From NCBI RefSeq assembly GCF_021653975.1, contig NZ_JAJKFK010000004.1, positions 928,936-992,935 on the forward strand: a DNA stretch of 64,000 nucleotides, in the 5' to 3' direction. Source of the stretch: Amycolatopsis sp. GM8 (GTDB lineage: Bacteria > Actinomycetota > Actinomycetes > Mycobacteriales > Pseudonocardiaceae). This document shows positions 8,338 through 17,776 of the stretch, in pieces (the stretch's first letter is position 1; the number at the start of each line of letters is the position of its first letter). Under the pieces are notes generated by a model. The model saw only the letters and a program-made list of their open reading frames with translations, had not been told where the DNA came from and ran no database searches. A program made the position numbers and the translations under genes.

Positions 8338-9375
8338 ATGCGACAGAACGCCGGTTGGGCGGTTCACACCCCCGGGGCGCCCCTCACCCCCTGGACCTTC
8401 CAGCGCCGCGACCTACGGGACGACGACGTCGCCGTGCGGGTCGAGTACAGCGGTATCTGTGGCTCGGACCTCCACGCCGTCCGCCACGGCGATGCCGCGG
8501 CCATGCCGCTGGTCGCCGGCCACGAGATGACCGGCACCGTCACCGCGATCGGCACGTCCGTCACCCGTTTCCAGGTCGGCGACCGGGTCGCCGTCGGCAA
8601 TGTGGTGGACTCGTGCGGAGCCTGCCCCGCTTGCGTCGAGCACCGTGAGAACTGGTGCTTCGCGTTCCCCACCGTCACCTATGGCGGCGTCGACCGCGTC
8701 GACGAAAGCATGACCCAGGGAGGTTTCGCGTCCGAGTACGTGGCCCGCGAGGCCTTTGTGTACCAGCTGCCGCCCGGACTCGACCCGGCCGGCGCCGCCC
8801 CGCTGCTGTGCGCCGGCGCCACCGTGTTCGCTCCGCTGCGGCACTGGAAAGCCGGCCCGGGCACGACAGTAGGCATCGCCGGGATCGGCGGTCTGGGCCA
8901 CCTAGGGGTGAAGTTCGCCCACGCGCTCGGCGCTCACGTCATCGCTTTCACCACCTCCAAGGCCAAGGCCACTGAGGCACTCGCTCTGGGGGCCGACGAA
9001 GCGATCCTCTCCAGCGACCCTGTGCAGCTGGACGCGGCGAAGTGGCGCTGCGACCTGATCCTGGACACGGTGGGCGCTCCGCACGACATCAACGGCTACC
9101 TTCGGGCCCTCAAGCTCGACGGCACCTTGTGCACCGTCGGAATCCCGCCCCAGGACTGGCACGTCGAGCCCATGAGCCTGCTTTACGGCGCCAAGCGGCT
9201 GGCCGGAGGCAGCGGCGACGGTACCCGTCTGGTCCGCGACATGCTCGACTTCAGCGCCACGCACAAGATCACCGCTGAGATCGAGCTCGTCCCCGCCACC
9301 GCGATCAACTCGGCCCTCGACCGGCTCGAGCGCGGCGACGTCCGCTACCGGTTCGTCCTGGACATGGCCCGATGA
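8338..9375 (+). CDS. Zinc-dependent alcohol dehydrogenase (MDR family, CAD-like)
   Basis: The 345-residue protein has the medium-chain fold: catalytic zinc ligands in GICGSDLH and AGHEMTG, a structural zinc lobe with spaced cysteines (DSCGACPACVEHRENWC), and the Rossmann motif GIAGIGGLGHLG. This layout matches the cinnamyl-alcohol-dehydrogenase/YahK branch, generally NADP-dependent and broad in aldehyde substrates. It starts 68 bases after the SDR and its stop overlaps the ATG of the esterase gene (ATGA). An ester could be cut by the esterase and the released alcohol oxidised here. Confidence 0.87.
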   Translation: MRQNAGWAVHTPGAPLTPWTFQRRDLRDDDVAVRVEYSGICGSDLHAVRHGDAAAMPLVAGHEMTGTVTAIGTSVTRFQVGDRVAVGNVVDSCGACPACVEHRENWCFAFPTVTYGGVDRVDESMTQGGFASEYVAREAFVYQLPPGLDPAGAAPLLCAGATVFAPLRHWKAGPGTTVGIAGIGGLGHLGVKFAHALGAHVIAFTTSKAKATEALALGADEAILSSDPVQLDAAKWRCDLILDTVGAPHDINGYLRALKLDGTLCTVGIPPQDWHVEPMSLLYGAKRLAGGSGDGTRLVRDMLDFSATHKITAEIELVPATAINSALDRLERGDVRYRFVLDMAR

Positions 9376-10877
9376 GCCACGACCCCGCCGACCGCGGCCC
9401 GATCGTCCAGATCGACTCCGGAGACATCCTTGGCACCAGGAGCAAAGGTATCCAGGTCTTCAAAGGTGTCCCCTACGCCGCGCCGCCGATCGGCCCGCAC
9501 CGTTTCGCCCTACCGCAACCGGTCACCCCTTGGCGCGGTGTACGCGACGCCACGACACCGGGCCCCAGCGCGCCACAGCATGTCGCGCTGTTCAAGGCTC
9601 TTGACCTTCCTCCGATCGTTGGTGACGGCTGGACGCGCGGTGACGACTACCTCACGCTGAACGTGTGGGCCCCCGACCCCGGAGCTCGGCCCGCCGAGGG
9701 CGGACGGCCGGTGATGGTCTGGGTGCACGGCGGCGCCTTCACGATCGGCACCAAGGACGCCGCCGTCTACGACGGCTCCGCGTTCGCCCGCTCCGGCGTC
9801 GTCTGCGTGGCCATGAACTACCGTCTGGGCGCGGAAGGCTTTCTGCCCGTACCCGGCGCGCCCACCAACTTGGGGCTGCGCGACATGATCGCCGCGCTGC
9901 GATGGGTACAGGCGAACGCCGCGGCGTTCGGTGGCGATCCCGGCAACGTCACCGTCTTCGGTGAATCCGCGGGCGGCATGGCTGTCTGTTGTCTCCTGGC
10001 CAGTCCGCTCACCAAGGGCCTGTTCCAGCGGGCCATCGTGCAGAGTGGGCACGGCTCAGCGGTCTACCCGATCGAGGTCGGGCGGCGCATGGTCGACAAG
10101 ACCGCCTCGTACCTGAAGGTCAGTCCCGACGTCGGGGGATTCCGTTCCACCACCCCGGAGCAGACGCTTGCCGCGTTCGCCAAGGCCGGGCGCCCCGGTC
10201 GCGTCGACCGGCGCGACGAGCGGGGCCACGATCCCTTGATCGGCCTGTCCCCCAGCTGCCCCGTGTACGGCGACGATGTGCTCCCCATCCATCCCCTGGC
10301 CGCCCTGGAGCGGGGCGCGGGCAAGGAGGTGGACCTGCTCATCGGCACGACGGCGGAGGAGGCCCGATTCTGGTTCGAGGCCACCCCGCTTCGCCGGCTG
10401 CCCAGGCCGGTGGCACGGTGGCTGCTGCGCCGGGTCACCTCGAATGCCGACGCGCTCCTTGCCGCCTATGCCGCGGAATTCCACCACCTCAGCCCCGCCG
10501 ACCAGTTCACGCAAGCCATCACGGACCTGACCTTCCGGTGGCCCGCACGGCAGTTCGCCGAGGCGCACCGAGGGCGCAGCCACGTCTTCGAGTTCGACTG
10601 GCGCTCGCCGGCACTCAATGGCCGCCTGGGCGCCGCGCACGGCGTCGACCTCGCGTTCACGTTCGACACCCTCACCACGGCGGCCGGGCCCAGGGGCATG
10701 CTCGGCGAGGATCCGCCCCAGGACCTCGCCGACCACATGCACGGCCTCTGGGTGCGTTATGCGACCACCGGCCTGCTGCCATGGGCGGAGTTCATCCCCG
10801 AGCGCCGCCTCGTGTACCAGCTCGCCGCCCGCACTGCGGTACACGAAGCGGTAATGCCGGTCCGCCCCTTCCTCTGA
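9372..10877 (+). CDS. Type-B carboxylesterase
   Basis: The 501-residue product is an alpha/beta hydrolase of the carboxylesterase/PnbA family. The oxyanion-hole motif is WVHGGAFTIG, the nucleophile Ser199 lies in VTVFGESAGG, the family signature DYLTLNVWAP is present, and the C-terminal catalytic His is probably in LGAAHGVDLAF. No signal peptide is seen, so it is likely intracellular. It is the last gene of the TetR-controlled block and is translationally coupled to the alcohol dehydrogenase. A short hairpin at 10892 may end the transcript. Confidence 0.88.
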   Translation: MSHDPADRGPIVQIDSGDILGTRSKGIQVFKGVPYAAPPIGPHRFALPQPVTPWRGVRDATTPGPSAPQHVALFKALDLPPIVGDGWTRGDDYLTLNVWAPDPGARPAEGGRPVMVWVHGGAFTIGTKDAAVYDGSAFARSGVVCVAMNYRLGAEGFLPVPGAPTNLGLRDMIAALRWVQANAAAFGGDPGNVTVFGESAGGMAVCCLLASPLTKGLFQRAIVQSGHGSAVYPIEVGRRMVDKTASYLKVSPDVGGFRSTTPEQTLAAFAKAGRPGRVDRRDERGHDPLIGLSPSCPVYGDDVLPIHPLAALERGAGKEVDLLIGTTAEEARFWFEATPLRRLPRPVARWLLRRVTSNADALLAAYAAEFHHLSPADQFTQAITDLTFRWPARQFAEAHRGRSHVFEFDWRSPALNGRLGAAHGVDLAFTFDTLTTAAGPRGMLGEDPPQDLADHMHGLWVRYATTGLLPWAEFIPERRLVYQLAARTAVHEAVMPVRPFL

Positions 10878-10891
10878 TGCGAGGAAGGAGT

Positions 10892-10906
10892 GGAGCGCCG
10901 CGCTCC
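10892..10906. terminator. Small hairpin between convergent genes
   Basis: GGAGCGCCGCGCTCC is a perfect 7+7 inverted repeat around one base (about six pairs with a three-base loop). It lies 14 bases past the esterase stop and 50 bases from the end of the convergent regulator gene. There is no T-run, as is usual for actinomycete terminators. Confidence 0.35.
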
Positions 10907-10956
10907 TCGTGACCCTCGGCTCATACTCGAGGTTCTCACCTCATCGACGAACGCGG

Positions 10957-11934
10957 TCAGTGCTGGACGGAGCGGGTGACGCGGGGATGATCGCTCGCTT
11001 CCTCGGCGTCCTGCGTCGCGGCGCAGGTGGCGAGCAACCGGATCGCCGCCGCGGAGCGCGATCCGGGTTCGGGCGCATAGGCGTAGATCCACCGTTCCCC
11101 ATCCTGCAGTCGTAGCGCCTCCACCTGCATGGTGAGCTCGCCGACGACGGGATGGTGAAGCCGTTTGGGGCCACGGCAGCGCGCGTCGACCTCGTGCTCG
11201 GCCCACCAGCTACGAAACTCGGGACTGGCGACGGACAGTTCACCGATCAGGGCGTGCAACTGCTTGTCGCGTGGGTAGCGCCCCGCGGCCTCCCGGAGGA
11301 CCCCGACGCTGATGCGCGCGTTCATCTCCCAATCTGTGAAGCGATCGCGCGTCGAGGGCCGCAGGAACAACCAGGGCGGGTGGTTGGCCGCCGCGGACGG
11401 CATCGGTTCGAGGCCGACCAGCAACGCCCGCCCCACGCGGTTCGTCGCGTGGACGTCGCCCCGCGAGTCGATGATCATCGCCGGGATTTCGAGACTGTCG
11501 AGCATCAGGCGCATGCCCGCATCGAGGGGTGCGAGGCGCAGATCGCCGGGTTCGGGTGCGGCGACGATCGAGCGGACGAGGTTGTGGAAGTACAACCGCT
11601 CGACCTCGGCCAGCCGCAATGCGCGGGCGATCGCGTCGAGCACCTGATCGGACGGCTGCAGGTGGCGGCCCTGCTCGAGGCGAGCGTAATAGTCCAGACT
11701 CACTCCGGCCAGCATCGCGACTTCCTCCCGTCGCAAGCCCGGAACGCGGCGCTGACCGCCGGTCTGGATACCGACGTCGGCGGACTGTACGCGCGCCCGC
11801 CGGGTGCGCAGGAACTCCCCCAGCTCACCGTTTGTCGGCCATGCTCCAACGGTACTGGCCGGGTGCGCGGCCGCGGGTAGGTCTGTGCGTCCGAGGATGC
11901 TCCGCCACTGGTCGGGCCGGTGCGCCGGACCCAT
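10957..11934 (-). CDS. XRE-family regulator with MmyB-like ligand domain
   Basis: Residues ~30-105 are an HTH of the type ELGEFLRTRRARV, VPGLRREEVAMLAGVSLDYY, ARLEQGRHLQPSDQVLDAIA. The rest is the MmyB-like sensor (PAMIIDSRGDVHATNRVGRA, LFLRPSTRDRFTDWE, LTMQVEALRLQDGERWIYAY) that in relatives binds fatty acid-like ligands. The start at 11934 is the last ATG before the HTH. The start of a divergent aldo-keto reductase gene lies ten bases away, a common pairing in which the regulator controls the reductase. Confidence 0.82.
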   Translation of the reverse strand: MGPAHRPDQWRSILGRTDLPAAAHPASTVGAWPTNGELGEFLRTRRARVQSADVGIQTGGQRRVPGLRREEVAMLAGVSLDYYARLEQGRHLQPSDQVLDAIARALRLAEVERLYFHNLVRSIVAAPEPGDLRLAPLDAGMRLMLDSLEIPAMIIDSRGDVHATNRVGRALLVGLEPMPSAAANHPPWLFLRPSTRDRFTDWEMNARISVGVLREAAGRYPRDKQLHALIGELSVASPEFRSWWAEHEVDARCRGPKRLHHPVVGELTMQVEALRLQDGERWIYAYAPEPGSRSAAAIRLLATCAATQDAEEASDHPRVTRSVQH

Positions 11935-11943
11935 AGTCGACGC

Positions 11944-12830
11944 ATGACCACCATCACTCAGACCTTCCAGCTCGGCGGCAAGACGGTGCGGCGCATCGGG
12001 TTCGGCGCGATGCAACTCGCCGGCCCGGCGGTGTTCGGTCCGCCGAAGGACCCGGATGCGGCCCGCGCCGCACCGTCGAGCTCGGCGTCAACCACATCGA
12101 CACGTCGCAGGCCTACGGTCCCGACGTCGTCAACGAACTCCTTGCCGAGGTGCTGTATCCGTGTCCGGACGACCTCGTCATCGCCACGAAGGTCGGCGGC
12201 ACCCGCGACGAGAACGGCGGCTGGATCTGGGCCGCACGCCCCGAACAGCTGCGGGCGACCGTCGAGCAGGATCTGCGCACCCTGCGGCGGGACCGGATCG
12301 ACCTGGTGAACATGCGTTTCGGCGTCGGGGGCCCGGCGCCGGAAGCCGTTCCACTCGCCGCGCAACTCGGTGTCCTCACCGAGCTGCGCGACGAAGGCAA
12401 GGTCGATCTCATCGGCCTCTCGACCGTTTCCGCCGACGTCGTCAAGAATGCTCTGGAGATCACGCCGATCGCCGAGGTGCAAAACGCCTACGGCATCGCG
12501 AACCGCACGGACGAACCGATCCTCGATCTGTGCCGTGAGCACGACATCGCCTACGTTCCCTATTACCCGCTCGGCTCCGCGTTCACCGGGAGCCCGCAGA
12601 CGCTCGCCGCCGATCCGGCGATCGCGTCCGTGGCGGCCAAGTGCAACGTTTCGGCGTCGCAGACCGCGCTCGCCTGGCTGCTCGCCCACCACGACCGCAT
12701 GCTGCTCATCCCCGGCACGAGCTCGGTCGGCCATCTCGAACAGAATCTGGCCGTCGACGGGATTCAGCTGGATGACCACAACCTCGCCACGCTCGAGGCC
12801 GTCATCCACCTTGGCGCGCCGAGCTTTTAA
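11944..12830 (+). pseudogene. Aldo/keto reductase, single frameshift
   Basis: The protein starts MTTITQTFQLGGKTVRRIGF with the family GFGAMQL motif. A one-base shift near 12062 then moves it to the frame RTVELGVNHIDTSQAYG, which keeps the catalytic Asp and Tyr, followed by DDLVIATKVGG with the catalytic Lys. It continues unbroken through EVQNAYGIANR and SQTALAWLLAHHDRMLLIPG to LGAPSF. All catalytic residues survive, so this is either a very recent pseudogene or a sequencing error. It is divergent from the MmyB-type regulator. Confidence 0.75.
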
Positions 12831-12919
12831 CGACACCAGGATCCACCGCCAAGTGCCCGTTGACAGATCACGACCGCGTGGGCACGGTCTCGGGCTGGTT
12901 GGAGGCATGAGTAAACACC

Positions 12920-13165
12920 GTGATTGACAGCCTTCCGCAGGAATTCCGCCCCGTTGTCGTGCGCTTGCTCGCCGAACGGGACCCCGCGCTGCTGTCGGCC
13001 CTGCGACACAGGACAAGCCCACGCTGGATCAGCAGGAAGAGGTGATCGGCGTCCTGGGCGATGCTTTCACCGAGCACCTCGAACCCACCGGGCAAGGCGT
13101 GCTCATCGACAACGCACTGGGTGCAATCCTGACCCGGTGGCCGGCCCCACTTGGGAACGAGCGAT
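12920..13165 (+). pseudogene. Small hypothetical protein, frameshifted
   Basis: From GTG 12920 the frame reads VIDSLPQEFRPVVVRLLAER and DPALLSALR. After a one-base shift near 13010 it continues QDKPTLDQQEEVIGVLGDAF, TEHLEPTGQGVLIDNALGAI. The pattern looks like a small actinomycete protein of unknown function that I have seen only as an uncharacterised family. No partner gene is evident. Confidence 0.35.
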
Positions 13166-13455
13166 GGCCCCACCTGCCCGAAGCGGATTCGTGCTCAGCC
13201 GGGCTCGGCCGATCCACTACGACGTTGGCCCAGGGTGGCCGTTGCTCGATCCTCGCCTGCTTGCCGGCGGCGATGAGCAGGTCTATGTGGAGCGCCCGCA
13301 CGCGAAACGTCGACTTACGACGTTGACGGGCAACGAGCGGCGGCCAGGCTCGGCGAGAGCGTTGGGGCCAGACGTCACCCGTAGTCGACGGGGCGCGCCG
13401 GGATCAGGTGCAAAATCAGGAGCCCGGCATCCTGAGCAGCGTCACGCCCGCAGTT

Positions 13456-13731
13456 CTACTTCTCCAGCTTTTCGAAAGGGAATTCCTCGATTCGCATCCA
13501 TTCGCCGGCCAGTTCGTCCGTGTCGATGACCCAGACGGCGTCCGGATTGCTTTCCACGAATTCACGCTCGTCTGGAGTGAGGCCCGGGTCTTGTTCTTGC
13601 CTGGGCTTGATCCTAAGACCATGCCGCTTGATTCGCTGCACGGCTTCGGCTCGGCCGGTGGCCGCTACCGCAACACGGACAACCGTGCAGACGCCGTACG
13701 GATTCGGCACCCAGAAGCTGAAGACCTTCAT
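13456..13731 (-). CDS. Hypothetical 91-residue protein
   Basis: The start at 13731 is fixed by a near-perfect ribosome site, GGAGGTGA, five bases upstream. The protein begins MKVFSFWVPNPYGVCTVVRV and contains RAEAVQRIKRHGLRIKPRQE, then an acidic C-terminal half (LTPDEREFVESNPDAVWVID, ELAGEWMRIEEFPFEKLEK). There is no signal peptide or membrane segment. I do not recognise it. It lies downstream of an ISL3 remnant, and its good translation signal contrasts with the dead sequence around it. Confidence 0.55.
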   Translation of the reverse strand: MKVFSFWVPNPYGVCTVVRVAVAATGRAEAVQRIKRHGLRIKPRQEQDPGLTPDEREFVESNPDAVWVIDTDELAGEWMRIEEFPFEKLEK

Positions 13732-13933
13732 GGTGGTCACCTCCTCCTTCAGGCCTTGTAGTAGAAATTCCGCGCATGGATTTTTCATTATTACACCTGT
13801 ACGTGTGTGCGGGTGCCGCAGTTCCTGCGGACGATAACTTTGCCTGGGCCTCGGTAGTTTTCGGCATGCCGCTTTTCCGCCCGCGTTGCCGTCGTGATTT
13901 TCCTGAACTCGCGGAAGTAGGAGAGCCCCTGGA

Positions 13934-14058
13934 TCATGTACCGACGGCGGCGACACCGGACGCGATCCTGTCGATGATGGGGTCGCCGTTGGCGTAGTCG
14001 TAGTCGCTGGTGCCGGGGTTGTTGTCGGGGACGGCTTTCGTGATTTGAGCGCTGGGGG
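13934..14058 (-). pseudogene. C-terminal fragment of an unknown protein
   Basis: A minus-strand frame reads ITKAVPDNNPGTSDYDYANG, DPIIDRIASGVAAVGT and then stops. Composition is coding-like but there is no start; it abuts the end of the ISL3 transposase remnant, so the element probably inserted into this gene. Confidence 0.3.
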
Positions 14059-14059
14059 T

Positions 14060-14700
14060 TCACTCGGTGAGCAGCACACATTTGCGGAGCAGGTCGGGTT
14101 GACGCGGCCGAACATTTGGCGTTTGAGCATCGTGAGGCGGTTGACATGGCCTGCGACGATGCCGCTGTTCCAGCGGAGATCCATGCCTCCAGATCCCGGC
14201 CGCGCAGCGAGCACATCATGGTGGCGAAGGCACACACGTGGCCGGCCAGGGCTTTCAGTGGTGTGCTGGAGGCGAGGATCGTGTCTAATCGTTGCTGGTC
14301 AGCCGGGTCCATGTCGACGGGGTCGGCCATGATCCAGCTCACGACTCGGCGGACGGACGGCGGTTTGCGTGGTGGCCGAGGAATACACGCGGTCGTACGA
14401 AACTGGTTCAGGTAGTGGCGGACGAGGGTCGGGCCGCCGCGGTAGCAGCGTGCGGTGATCTCCTCGAAGAGAACGGCGGCGCTGGTGGATCCAGCGTTCG
14501 TGAGGGTAGGGCTTGAACTCGTTGAGCAGGCTGGGCCGGTCGCCGATTCCGTTGCGGGTCAACAACTCGTCCACCGTGTCGGCGCAGGCGAAGCCGCGCA
14601 CAGTGCCGCACGCGAGGCCGAGTCGGCGGCAGATTTCTTTGATGGCAACGCCTTCGGCGAGCAAGGCGTGCACCGCTGCGTGACGTTCCCGCGCTCGCAC
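14060..14700 (-). mobile_element. ISL3-family transposase remnant
   Basis: Minus-strand frames give, in order, RERHAAVHALLAEGVAIKEI with CRRLGLACGTVRGFACADTV (helix-turn-helix), LLTRNGIGDRPSLLNEFKPY.HERW, MDPADQQRLDTILASSTPLK with LAGHVCAFATMMCSLRGRDL, and WNSGIVAGHVNRLTMLKRQM followed by FGR and, in another frame, QPDLLRKCVLLTE with a stop. This is the middle and C-terminal part of an ISL3 transposase with its last acidic region. Several frameshifts and a large internal deletion make it inactive. Confidence 0.65.
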
Positions 14701-14739
14701 CGCCCACCGATCCGTCCGGTCGCCCGGCTCGCGTTCCTC

Positions 14740-14960
14740 CCGCTACTCGAACGCGGCGTCCAAGGCCGCCATCACCATGCTCACGGTCCGCTACGCCCGG
14801 CTGTTGCCCGGCATCCGGATCAAGGCGGCCGAACCCGGCAGCGGCGGCATTGGGGCACTCGGGCCGCGAGGGCACCGACGCCATCATCTGCTTCGCCATC
14901 GGCGGGGACAAGAACCTCACCGGCCTGTACCGCGACCGCGACGGCGACGTCCCCTGGTGA
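14740..14960 (+). pseudogene. C-terminal fragment of an SDR oxidoreductase
   Basis: The plus strand reads RYSNAASKAAITMLTVRYAR and LLPGIRIKAAEPG, including the YxxxK-type YSNAASK. After a frameshift comes EGTDAIICFAIGGDKNLTGL and YRDRDGDVPW with a stop. This is the last third of an actinomycete SDR; the Rossmann half is missing. It faces away from the ISL3 remnant next to it. Confidence 0.5.
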
Positions 14961-15214
14961 TCCGACCCGTCGATCTCTCGAACCCAATCTCGGCAAGGAG
15001 CATCATGTTTCTCATGACCGGAGCCACCGGAGCAGCCAGGGCTCCGGCTTCCTCCCGTCTGGGAGCCAAGTCCTTTTTCTCGTATTCCATTGTCCGCCTG
15101 GCCAGCAACGCCCCGCAGACGCGCGTACGGTTCCGACGCAGCGCCGTGGGATGAGCGTCCAGCGCAGTCGGCGCACACCCCGTCACACATCGGTCGTCCC
15201 GGTCACTGCCGAAA
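14961..15214. other. Non-coding junction before the hydantoinase/ABC operon
   Basis: No intact gene. At 15005 a good ribosome site (AAGGAG) precedes MFLMTGATGA, which looks like the first residues of an NmrA-like NAD-binding protein, but the homology stops at once. This marks another deletion edge. Confidence 0.3.
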
Positions 15215-16000
15215 TCACCGGGCCGCCAGAAGACTCTGGGTGTACGGGTGCTCCGGCGCGGAAATCATGCTCGACGTGGCACCGAGTTCGACAACCTCTC
15301 CCCTGTGCATGACCACGAGTTCGTCGCAGAGTCCCGCTGCCAGGCTCAGATCGTGTGTGACGAAGAGGATGGAGAGGCCGAGATCCGTGACCAGGCCTTG
15401 GATGACCGTGACTACCTCCGCCTGGGTCGTGACATCGAGCGCGGATGTGCACTCGTCCGCAATGAGCATCGAAGGACCCGGGATGAGAGCCAACGCGATG
15501 GCGATGCGCTGAGCCATGCCCCCAGACAGCTCGTGAGGGTACGACCTCATGACCCGTTGGATGTCCGATGGCAAGAACCCCAGGCGCTCGAGCAGATCCG
15601 CGTGCCCAGCCACCCCGATGCTCGCGGTGCGGTCACGGTGTTGTCGTGCCACCTCGCGCATCTGGCGATCGATCCGGATCAGCGGATCAAGCGACGCCTT
15701 CGCCTCCTGCATGATCAAGCCGACCTTCGCACCGCGTATCCGTGCGAAGTCCCGCGCCGTCGCGAGAGGTTCGCCCTCGAGAGTCATCCCGCCACCGGAG
15801 ACGCGGACGTTGCTCTCGAGCAGACCGATGATGGATCGGGCCAGGGTCGTCTTTCCGCTTCCCGATTCTCCGATGACCCCGATGATGCGCGCGCGGGGAA
15901 TGTTCAAGGAGACGCCGGCAATCAAGTCGGTGTCGACTCCGGCGACCGATGCCGTCACCTTCAGGTCTTCGATCTTGAGCAGCAGATCGCCCGCGGTCAT
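15215..16000 (-). CDS. Peptide-type ABC transporter ATP-binding protein (DppD/OppD-like)
   Basis: The 261-residue ATPase has Walker A GESGSGKTT (residue ~48), signature LSGGMAQR and Walker B LIADECTSALD with the H-loop THDLSLAA. The proline usual in DEPTSALD is replaced by Cys, a mild oddity. The C-terminal PEHPYTQSLLAAR is typical of oligopeptide-family ATPases. It is the last gene of the hydantoinase operon; its ATG overlaps the stop of the upstream permease gene by four bases. It powers uptake together with the second ATPase at 17777-18553. Confidence 0.9.
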   Translation of the reverse strand: MTAGDLLLKIEDLKVTASVAGVDTDLIAGVSLNIPRARIIGVIGESGSGKTTLARSIIGLLESNVRVSGGGMTLEGEPLATARDFARIRGAKVGLIMQEAKASLDPLIRIDRQMREVARQHRDRTASIGVAGHADLLERLGFLPSDIQRVMRSYPHELSGGMAQRIAIALALIPGPSMLIADECTSALDVTTQAEVVTVIQGLVTDLGLSILFVTHDLSLAAGLCDELVVMHRGEVVELGATSSMISAPEHPYTQSLLAAR

Positions 16001-16866
16001 CGTTTCCTCCTCGGATCCATCTCGGTCGCCAGCGCGTCACCGAGCAGGCTCACGTTCAGCACGACCAGCGCGATCGCCAAGCCGGGTATCACCGCGACCC
16101 ACCAGGCCGACGTCAGCAGATCCTTGCCGTCGGCGAGCATCTGCCCCCAGCTGATATCGGGTGGTGTCACCCCGAAGCCGAGGAAGCTGACGGCACTCTC
16201 GGCCAGCACGATCGTGCCGGTCTGCAACGTCGCCACAACGACGACGATGCCGAAGACGTTCGGCAACACATGCCGCAAGGCGATACGACGCTCTCGAAGT
16301 CCCGCCGCCCGAAGCCCCATCACGAAAGGCCGCTCCCGCAACGATCCGACCTCGGCGCGGACCACTCGCGCATACTGCGGCCAGCTTGCGAGGGCGAAGA
16401 CGAACACCAGCACCGAGACCGAGTTGCCACGAGAAGCGACGACGGCCATCGCGAGCAGCAGAGCGGGGATGGCGAGCTGGGCGTCGGCCAGCCGGCTGAT
16501 CACCCGGTCGACGGGTCCTCCGGCATAGCCGGCCAGCAGCCCCAAGAGCGTGCCGGGAACGAGGCCCGCCACCATGGAGGCACCCGCGATCGCGAAGGTC
16601 AGACGTGCGCCGAGAATCAGACGCGCCAGCACATCGCGTCCCAGTTGATCGCTGCCCAGGGGATGTGACCAGCTACCCCCGGCCCAAACCGGAGGTTGGA
16701 GGACAGCGTTCAAATCCTGGACGCGGGCCCCGTCCAGGGGCAGCAGGGGTGCGAGCACCGCGACGCCGACCAGCAGCACCAGCGGAAGGCTCAGCCAGAT
16801 CAGCGGCGCTGACGGTAGCCTCAGTCGTCCCCGTCGGGCCGCAGTGGCGGCATCGATTGCCATCAT
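15997..16866 (-). CDS. Peptide-type ABC transporter permease (DppC/OppC-like)
   Basis: The 289-residue membrane protein has an N-terminal segment (LIWLSLPLVLLVGVAVLAPL), the family signature HPLGSDQLGRDVLARLILGA, and five further hydrophobic helices. The ATPase-contact EAA loop is MGLRAAGLRERRIALRHVLP. This is the DppC half of a dipeptide/oligopeptide/nickel-type channel. Start and stop overlap both neighbours by four bases. Substrate is inferred to be the compound opened by the hydantoinase genes in the same operon. Confidence 0.9.
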   Translation of the reverse strand: MMAIDAATAARRGRLRLPSAPLIWLSLPLVLLVGVAVLAPLLPLDGARVQDLNAVLQPPVWAGGSWSHPLGSDQLGRDVLARLILGARLTFAIAGASMVAGLVPGTLLGLLAGYAGGPVDRVISRLADAQLAIPALLLAMAVVASRGNSVSVLVFVFALASWPQYARVVRAEVGSLRERPFVMGLRAAGLRERRIALRHVLPNVFGIVVVVATLQTGTIVLAESAVSFLGFGVTPPDISWGQMLADGKDLLTSAWWVAVIPGLAIALVVLNVSLLGDALATEMDPRRKR

Positions 16867-17774
16867 GACCTCCTAATCCGTGGATCAATCCAGGCGCACA
16901 ACAGATCCACACCCGAGTTGATGACAACGAAGGCCGACGCGCCGCAGATCACGAGCGTTTCGACCAGCGGCAGGTCACGGGCCTGCACGGCCTGAATCGC
17001 CAAGGTTCCCACGCCCGGCCAGGCGAAGACGGCTTCGACCGTGACGGCTCCGGCCAGCAGCAGGCCGGCCTGGAGACCGACGACGGTGACGATGGCCAGT
17101 GACGAATTGCGAAGTGCGTGATTGACCAGCACCGATCGTGGGCTGAGCCCCCGTGCCCTCGAGGCGACGACGTACGGCGCGTTCAACGAGGTCATCATGC
17201 TGGCTCGGGTGATGCGAGCGATCTGGGCGAGCGGCAACGTCGCGAGTGCCATGGCCGGCAGGACGAGCGACCAAAGCGAGGTGAACTGTCCGACCGGGAA
17301 CCAGCCGAGACGGACGGCGAACACCAGGACCATGACCAGTCCCAGCCAGTACACCGGAATCGACTGTCCCAGGACAGCGATACCGGACGTCACCCGGTCG
17401 ATGAGCCGCCCGGCATGCAGAGCCGCCAGCATTCCCAGCGGAATCCCGATCAGCGCCGCAAGGAAGAGCGCCGTGCCGGTGAGGAGGGCGGTCGCCCCGA
17501 TGCGATCGCCGATCATCGACAGGTTCGACTGCCCGAATCGCAACGAATCGCCGAAGTCTCCCCGTACCCACCGTCCCACCGACTCGACGTACTGGACGGG
17601 TAGCGGACGGTCGAGCCCCAGGTTGGCGCGGACCGCGTCCAGCGCCTCGGGAGTCGCACTGTCGCCGAGGATCTGCACGGCGGGATCTCCCGACGCGTGA
17701 ACGAGGAAGAAGGCCACCGTCGCCGACAACCACAGCGTTGCGATCCCCTGAAGGATTCGAGATAGGAAAACCAT
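16863..17774 (-). CDS. Peptide-type ABC transporter permease (DppB/OppB-like)
   Basis: The 303-residue protein has the DppB N-terminal helix (ILQGIATLWLSATVAFFLVH), the periplasmic-side segment LGLDRPLPVQYVESVGRWVR, five more membrane helices, and the EAA loop YVVASRARGLSPRSVLVNHA. It pairs with the DppC-like permease downstream. It starts two bases after the upstream ATPase gene, so the four transporter genes are certainly co-transcribed. Confidence 0.9.
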   Translation of the reverse strand: MVFLSRILQGIATLWLSATVAFFLVHASGDPAVQILGDSATPEALDAVRANLGLDRPLPVQYVESVGRWVRGDFGDSLRFGQSNLSMIGDRIGATALLTGTALFLAALIGIPLGMLAALHAGRLIDRVTSGIAVLGQSIPVYWLGLVMVLVFAVRLGWFPVGQFTSLWSLVLPAMALATLPLAQIARITRASMMTSLNAPYVVASRARGLSPRSVLVNHALRNSSLAIVTVVGLQAGLLLAGAVTVEAVFAWPGVGTLAIQAVQARDLPLVETLVICGASAFVVINSGVDLLCAWIDPRIRRS

Positions 17775-17776
17775 CG

